Part shown: piece by piece, positions 57,901-64,000 of the stretch
Numbering within the stretch: position 1 is the stretch's first letter
Layout: every line of letters starts with the position of its first letter
Origin: Sweltsa coloradensis
Lineage: Eukaryota > Arthropoda > Insecta > Plecoptera > Chloroperlidae
Length of the DNA: 64,000 bases
Reading direction: 5' to 3'
Assembly: GCA_024449915.1 (NCBI GenBank)
Contig: JAMZAV010000029.1
Location: forward strand, 1,922,001 to 1,986,000
Notes under the pieces: generated by a model
What the model was told of the DNA's origin: nothing
Database searches by the model: none
What the model saw: the letters and a program-made list of their open reading frames with translations, nothing else
Position numbers and translations under genes: made by a program

Positions 57901-58585
57901 ATTAATTAATTGACACAAAAAATAAATAATATATAAGTAACACATATAAATTGTCTCACACTAAAATTAAGATTCTGTCATTAAAATTTTAGAATTTATT
58001 AAATAAATGGGAATTTTTTTCAAATGGTAAACGATATCGGCAGTTTCATCAAAATAATATAATTCGGAACAGTTACTGTATTTCGTGTTCTTACCAACAC
58101 AAATTGCTCTTCTTTTATCACCATCTACCTAAACGATTACAAACCCAGAACATTTCAAACGTGTGGATAGACTAATGAAAGTGTTAAGTTCATTGTTTCG
58201 AGCTTAATTGAAAATACGTAAAAGTGTTGAACCGAAATGAAATTGGTTTAACCGGTTGCCTTTTTTTAAAAGTGTGTTTCACTTTCGGGGCGTTGCACAC
58301 GAAAGAGAAAGTGAAAGTTTTATCTAGAGACAACATGAAAGGAAGCCGGGTGAAAAGCGTGACACGTTTATACCTGTAGGAAAATATCCACCTCTCGTAG
58401 GAAACTGTTGAACAAGGAACGATGGGACGTTTCCTCGTTCGGATAGTTGTTTGTGAGGCAGACACTTTGAACGTCACACTTTCGATATTTGACAGATTGA
58501 ATGTTGGCAATTTCCGTTCTATGAGTTGTGTGGACGTTCACAGGATTGATCGCTCTCACAACTCACGGGGACTTCAAATAGGGAT
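57901..58585. other. No gene seen; unassigned sequence of higher GC at right
   Basis: The 106-codon minus-strand frame (58190-58510) and overlapping smaller frames lack any recognised motif. Confidence 0.45.
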
Positions 58586-58895
58586 GCAAAATGGTCAATT
58601 TTGGGTGCAATAAATACATGCTAACAGAAGTATTCAATAATGGGGGTTAGTTAGCCCCCCCAATTATTTTTGGTTTTAACATGAAATGAAAGGGGGTGCA
58701 AAAAATGGCAGTGCAAAATGTTACATTTTGGGTGCGATAAATACATGCTAACAGAACTTGGTTTCGAAGAATGGGTGGTGGGTCTACCATTAAGTTAGCC
58801 CCCGAAATTATTATATTTGGTTTTAACACGAAATGGAAGGGGGAGCAAAAATCAAAAATAGAGGTGCAAAATGGTGAATTTTGGGTGCAATAAAA
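58586..58895. repeat. Tandem repeat, 127-153 bp unit, 2.3 copies
   Basis: GCAAAATG..(A/G)TTTTGGGTGCA starts at 58586, 58713 and 58866. Units 1 and 2 share TAAATACATGCTAACAGAA, GTTAGCCCCC, ATTATTTTTGGTTTTAACA and GAAATG(A/G)AAGGGGG. Confidence 0.85.
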
Positions 58896-60389
58896 ATATG
58901 TGTATGTGTCGTTATGATATTAGTTTTTTTTTTTTGGGGGGGGGACCTAATGGAGCCATATTTCAATACGTGATATTTATAAAATAAATATTATAATATT
59001 TAATGCCAATTAGTGCATACATATTTGTTGTATTCTATGTTACGGTGTCTGTATAAAATCAAAGCAAATCTTCTTATTTTTTCCCCATTTCCTAAATTTG
59101 ATTCTTATATCTTCATCGTCTTCGTTTGTGACAAAACTGTCATATTGTCGCATTTCTAACTAACATTGCAGATACATGGCACAATTATTTTAAATAAAAA
59201 ACAAGTCAATAATAATACAAATATAGTCGATTAGTAAATATTTGTTTCAAAGGCTTTTTCGAAATCTTTTGTTTTTATACAATTTTTATTTGATTAGTTT
59301 TTTGGTAAAAAAAAACAATTATTTTTAGTAAAGCATTTTGTTTATTTAGAGTTCATCAAATTTATTTTTATAAACTTGTTTTCAGAGGTCACCTGCAAAC
59401 AAAAAATTAACAGTGAAACAAGACGAAATTTTAGGAATGAAAAATGTGTGCTGATTTTTATAAAAGAAGGTTTTATTCAATATTTGCGTTACCACTGAAA
59501 GTTTTCAATATTTCATATCGAAGAAAATTCAAACATTCACTGTTATTTTACCTTTTCAGGTTAAAATCTAGCCCATTGACTTCAGATTTAGTGTTTCCTT
59601 TTCACTGTAAACAGTGATATAGTAAACAATGGATTGCGAAAAAAAATCTCGCAAAAATAATTTAGTTCTCATTATGGTAAATTTGTAAGATAACGTAGAT
59701 TATTATTTTTATTTTGGTTCAATTTTAATTTATTGCAGTGGTTTTATGAACTCCAAATAAACTTTTCATAACTATATTGAACAGAATATCCTACTGTACT
59801 TACCTTGTTGTTTTACTTTATTTGAACACAAACTAGAAAACCATGATGGTGCAGTTCACAATAGTGTTCAGCATTTTAAACTGCTTTGAGTATTCATCAC
59901 AAGTTTGCTTTAAGCCATTTCCGGGTGAGAACATTTAACAAGCAAGTTGAAATGCCAGAATGATTTAGAAAGTTTAAAGAGTTCACTAAAAGTTGATGCT
60001 CTAGTTCTGTTGTCGGATTATCTGCCTGTTACAAGACCCGAAGAAAACTCTTTTGTTTTCCAATGTTGGTAGAGTTTTGTTTTAGACTGTTGGAGGAGGG
60101 AAAACATGGCAATACTTTTCGAAAACAAGGTTAATAAGGATGTTCTTCAATAACAAGCTGCTATTCATTGACCCGGAATTGCTTTGAATTGAGTTGTTTT
60201 TCCTGACAAAAGGCCTCAACTTTCATTTACTGTACGCATTTCAAAGCTATTCAAATTATTTCTTTGCTTCCTGGTTTCTGTTATATGGCCTTACATATAA
60301 CATTTTATCAAACTCTCTCTTAGCTGTAAGATTTCCATGCTTACAAATAAATACAAAACACGTTATTGAATAACTTACATCCAGGATTA
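58896..60389. other. No gene seen; unassigned sequence
   Basis: AT-rich and without long frames. A T-run followed by a G-run lies at 58924-58944. Confidence 0.5.
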
Positions 60390-60740
60390 TTGAGCGAGCG
60401 AAGCGAGCGTCTCCACTTGACTCTTATGGCTCGAATGTCTGTTTTTTGTTTTTTTTCCTGTTACTGCTTCGATACAGGTCGCACCGTTTCTCTGATCGAC
60501 CTGAAATTTTGCACACATGTACATACCACCTAGGCGGGTTGCTGTATAGTTTTGTGGCAAAATCGTTCAAAAAGTTAAAAAGTTACTCGAAAGTTGAATC
60601 GAAAGTTTTTTTTTTCAAACTAAACGGCGACAAAATCTGAGGTGGCCAAATCATTTAGAATGTCCGTCCGGTCACGAATATGTTAATTTTATTTTGATCC
60701 GATAAGTAGTGAGATGGAAATTACATTATAACAAAGTACC

Positions 60741-60754
60741 GTTACCATGGCAAC
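60741..60754. promoter_or_regulatory. X-box-like palindrome (RFX site), copy 1
   Basis: GTTACCATGGCAAC fits the RFX factor consensus GTNRCC-RGYAAC with both halves complete. Whether it is bound is unknown; it is part of the transposon repeat unit. Confidence 0.5.
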
Positions 60755-61052
60755 GGAAAGTCGCGCAGCTTTTTTGGCTCATGATAGCGGTCGAACGGAG
60801 GCTCGGATCGAGTTGAAATTTTGACCATCCACAAGCTTCGTTCTCGATTGAATGCCATGAGTTTTGTGGCAAAATCGTTCAAAAAGTTATAAAGTTACAT
60901 TAAAGTAAATCTAAAGTTTTTTTAAAAAACTTAACGGCGACAAAACCTGAGGTAGCCAAATCATTTAGAATGTCCGTCCGGTCACGAATATGTTCATTTT
61001 ATTTTGATCCGATAAGTAGTGTAGATAGAAATTACATTTTAACAAAAGTAAC

Positions 61053-61066
61053 GTTACCATGGCAAC
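61053..61066. promoter_or_regulatory. X-box-like palindrome (RFX site), copy 2
   Basis: Identical 14-mer to the one at 60741, 312 bases further on, in the second tandem unit. The flanks have diverged more than the 14-mer. Confidence 0.5.
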
Positions 61067-61336
61067 GAAAAGTCGCACAAGAATAATTCTGGTCACTATG
61101 TACTGCCACCTAGAAGTAATCAAGAGTTAAAATAGTTTTCCTAAAGAAATAATGTCAAGGTCCTCTAGATGGCGGTGGATTTGATCCATTATCTCCTATT
61201 TTACAAATTTTCAGCTAAATCGGTCAAGACTTTAAAGACTTATTGGTATGTAACATTATGGGAATGTCGTACTCGGGTCGTGTTGCACGTACCGGCGCTC
61301 GCTCAACAACGCGACGGGATTTTAGCGTTTTCCTAG

Positions 61337-64000
61337 TATTTCGTTGAGTAAGCGATAAAATCGATAAACGTTTCAACCATTCAGCATAATCTATATAAGA
61401 TAAAGAACAATAAATAGCATACTATAACAAACTATAGACAACAGGCCCTTGCGATATATTATTTATTTTTTAATGTGGTTATGAGACATGTATCACTTAA
61501 GACATAGTAAGTTAGACACTTAAGTAACTGAAGCCTCATGACCTTTTTTAACATTCTATGAAGTTGTAGATCTTAATTTGTCATATTTAATTAATGTACA
61601 AGTTCAGAAATAAAATAACCATTAACTTCAATGAAAAAAAAATTATGAAGTAGTAATTATCAAATTTCATATTCAATGAGGGCTGTGTTAAGAAAGCAAT
61701 CACATTAATTCTGGAATATTTTTAGTTAATTTAACAGACATAAGTGAAATTTTGAGCCTTATTATGCGAGACTAAGTTATAAAGATTCTCGAGTTTAAAT
61801 ACCGATTATGTGATACAGTCAAAGCAATTAATTTTTTACAAAAAATATTACAATTACCTTGTTCTATGATGTAATTTTTCATCTCTATTTTTTACATAAT
61901 AGCCTATTTGTAAGACTGCATTCATTGTTATATATTTATAACTTGTTGTTTCACCGACACTAATAACTTCACTGTTGAATGCAAAATCCCTTGAAATATT
62001 TAACTCTCTTGTTTCTACGTTGAATTCCCTTTCTTCAACCATTCCTGTAAAAAAAAATTGATTTCCAAAACTTTTAGCGTTCTAAAATCTCTTTGCAACT
62101 CTTCTTTAGACTTTGCGCCGTCCAATTAAGATCAATATTGTCGGCTTAATTCGTTTGCGCTTCTTTCATTTCATCTCTTCTTGAATATTTCGTTTCAACT
62201 CCAGACATTTATTTGTAAATATGACAAAGGAAAAGTTTTTCTAGACGTCGTAGAGAAAGAGTTTACACAAACTCTTTTAGTTGTGTTCGCGGGGTGTGCT
62301 AGGCCAACACAACTGACAAACGGAAGCAGCGGATTCTGAGGGTAGTGATGGTCATTACTCTCGCGCCAACCTCGAGAAATATAATATTTGCTCTAGGCTG
62401 TCGTAAATCCTTAGATAACTGGCTGCAGGGAATGACCGATGGTCAGTGTCCTCTCACCGGGGGTTTACTGGGGGGGGGGGGGGGGGGATTTATTTTCACT
62501 TTCGCCGTAGATGTAAGTCCTTTGAGGATAATGCTTCACTTTGGGTTCGTTTTTAAGGAATATTTACATTAGTTTCGAACTCGACATTTTAACAAAACGC
62601 CTATGAATAGCATTAAATAGAACGTAAATAAATAGTTGGTCACTGCCTCGAGTCGTTATCTTTTTAAATTTATAAATCTTAAATTTTACCGACAAAAATT
62701 GAGTTGCATTGCTATTATGCCTTTAAAGAATTTAGAACATTATTTTTTTCATTCATTATTATTGAAAATCGTTAATGTTATCTGTATTTCTAATCATGTT
62801 TCCTTCTATTAAATGTCAGAAAAACTCTTTAAAATTGTACAATCATTTTGTTCCTTTTCAGGTTTTCCCATGCAAATTTAAATGTTTTTTTAAAGATCTT
62901 AAATATTACAATATAATAAAATTTATTTGTGGTTATTAAAGTGCATTTTATTTTTTCTTAATTAAATTTAAGTATTGTGTATTTTAAATTTTAATTGAAC
63001 CAACAGTTTCATTATATCACAGTCACAGTACACACACACACACACTCACAGTAGTTAACACCAGTGCTCTTCAACCATCACTTTTACATGTTAAAGAATA
63101 CGTGTTAAATAAAATATCATAATTTAAAAATGACTCTTCGCCTTACATGCAAGGTCAGTATTTACAAGGAGCATTTCCATCCAATTTACGCACGTGTCTT
63201 TGCGGTTGCCCCCAACGATTGACGGACGAACGCGACCACTATCACGAAGATGAAATTCCTGGGGAGTCATATGGGAGCGCCCACAATGGGAGATGGGACG
63301 ATAAATACGATATTGGGAATAGAATGGTTGATGTAGGGGAGGCCAAGGACTAAGGAGGAATCATTGGGCACATGACCTATATGGTATTTTCACATTATCT
63401 TGTTATAACTTATTTACTAAACTCCACAACATCACTTTATCACAGAATAACATGTTTTGTTTCAGGTTTATTGACGTCTATTATTGCCGCATGTGTTAGG
63501 GCAGGCCTACTTGTTTTACTTAAATAAATTAGCCGTTTTTAAATGTATATTATTTTAAACACATTTGAAATTTGAATATATTACACAATTTTTTGTTGAA
63601 GAGCATAGCTTCAATAAAATTAGTGTATCTACTAATCAAGCAACATAATACACACAATATACTACCACTCTAACGTGGTTGATTCATTTAAAATAAAATA
63701 TTTATTAATACAAAAATATACAACACAAACTAAAGTAGAACATTCATGGCTAGATGTTGATGTTGATGACCAATTTTTATTTAATTGTAGATTGCGTATC
63801 AAAATGTACCCAAATACTAAGTAGTTATCTTATTATAAGATTTAAAATAATTTATGCCTGTTGTTTAAATCTTCTCAGATTATCTCTAACATTTTCGTAA
63901 ATCAACCTTTCCTTAAACGTTTACATCACAGCTTTTTAGCCATTTGTTTGGCCAATGAATGAAATATGTGTTGTACATTATTCTGAGTACAATAATTAGC
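61337..64000. other. No gene seen; unassigned sequence with G-run
   Basis: AT-rich, with a G-run at 62470-62487 and a CA-run at 63031-63044. Frames of 62-75 codons (61854 minus, 62345 plus, 63147 plus) lack recognised motifs. The last has a more balanced composition and could be an exon fragment, but no evidence supports it. An 8-bp inverted repeat GTTGTGTT/AACACAAC lies near 62280-62312. Confidence 0.45.

Larger units (their letters stand above)
60390..61336 (+). mobile_element. Rolling-circle-like element, family C, long copy
   Basis: 5' end TTGAGCGAGCGAAGCGAGCG with A as host base. The 3' inverted partner CGCTCGCTCAA is followed by AACGCGACGGGATTTTAGCG (hairpin stem AACGC/GCGTT) and CTAG with host T. 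The interior is two units with period about 312 bp, sharing GTTTTGTGGCAAAATCG, AACGGCGACAAAA, TGTCCGTCCGGTCACGAATA, TTTTGATCCGATAAGTAGTG and the GTTACCATGGCAAC palindrome. It has no gene for its own movement. Confidence 0.8.

Overview
The window is a piece of an AT-rich animal genome. It is probably an invertebrate and most likely an arthropod, perhaps an insect; this is inferred from repeat content only, and no species marker was found. I recognise no complete host protein-coding gene. The only host-type gene I can support is one intact tRNA-Asn(GUU) gene at 25834-25907. Nearly everything else recognisable is transposable-element DNA, much of it non-autonomous and nested, separated by low-complexity or unassigned AT-rich sequence.

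Layout. 1-985: 3' end of a non-LTR retrotransposon (LINE). Further LINE remnants lie at 12894-13109 and 32361-33470 (both minus), with a doubtful one at 37467-37814. The dominant element is a set of related rolling-circle (Helitron/Helentron-like) non-autonomous families. Family A copies are at 2210, 6972, 9886, 34289, 34982, 45962 and 53738; family B at 28605 and 53378-54723; family C at 15979 and 60390; family D2 at 51309-52158. All end in a conserved short hairpin (stem AACG(C)/(G)CGTT) followed by CTAG. All carry a short inverted repeat at the extreme 5' end whose partner lies just inside the 3' hairpin. The preferred insertion point is between A and T, with no target duplication.

A tRNA-derived SINE (SINE-1; full copies at 36546-37008 and 41891-42317, many truncated copies) and a second tRNA-like SINE (SINE-2; 12460, 14205, 18245) are scattered throughout. 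Terminal-inverted-repeat elements include a hAT-type MITE with an 8-bp target duplication (21820-22197), a TTA/TTAA-flanked family (44888-45547, 50192-50813 and ends elsewhere), a MITE inside a SINE (3467-3831), and several long fold-back palindromes (19860-20131, 43476-44144).

Tandem arrays include TTG, TTTA, heptamer and 23-bp repeats. The 23-bp array at 46847-47063 repeats the extended nuclear-receptor half-site CCAAGGTCA. Family C carries two copies of the RFX X-box palindrome GTTACCATGGCAAC.

Nesting gives relative ages. A family A element sits inside family B, and comparison with the uninterrupted family B copy supplies the empty site. One TIR element sits inside another (44801-45722), and a MITE sits inside SINE-1. 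The most interesting system is the modular rolling-circle group: a constant 3' terminus, a family-specific 5'/3' inverted repeat pair, and internal repeat units of about 184 and 161 bp whose copy number explains the element lengths.
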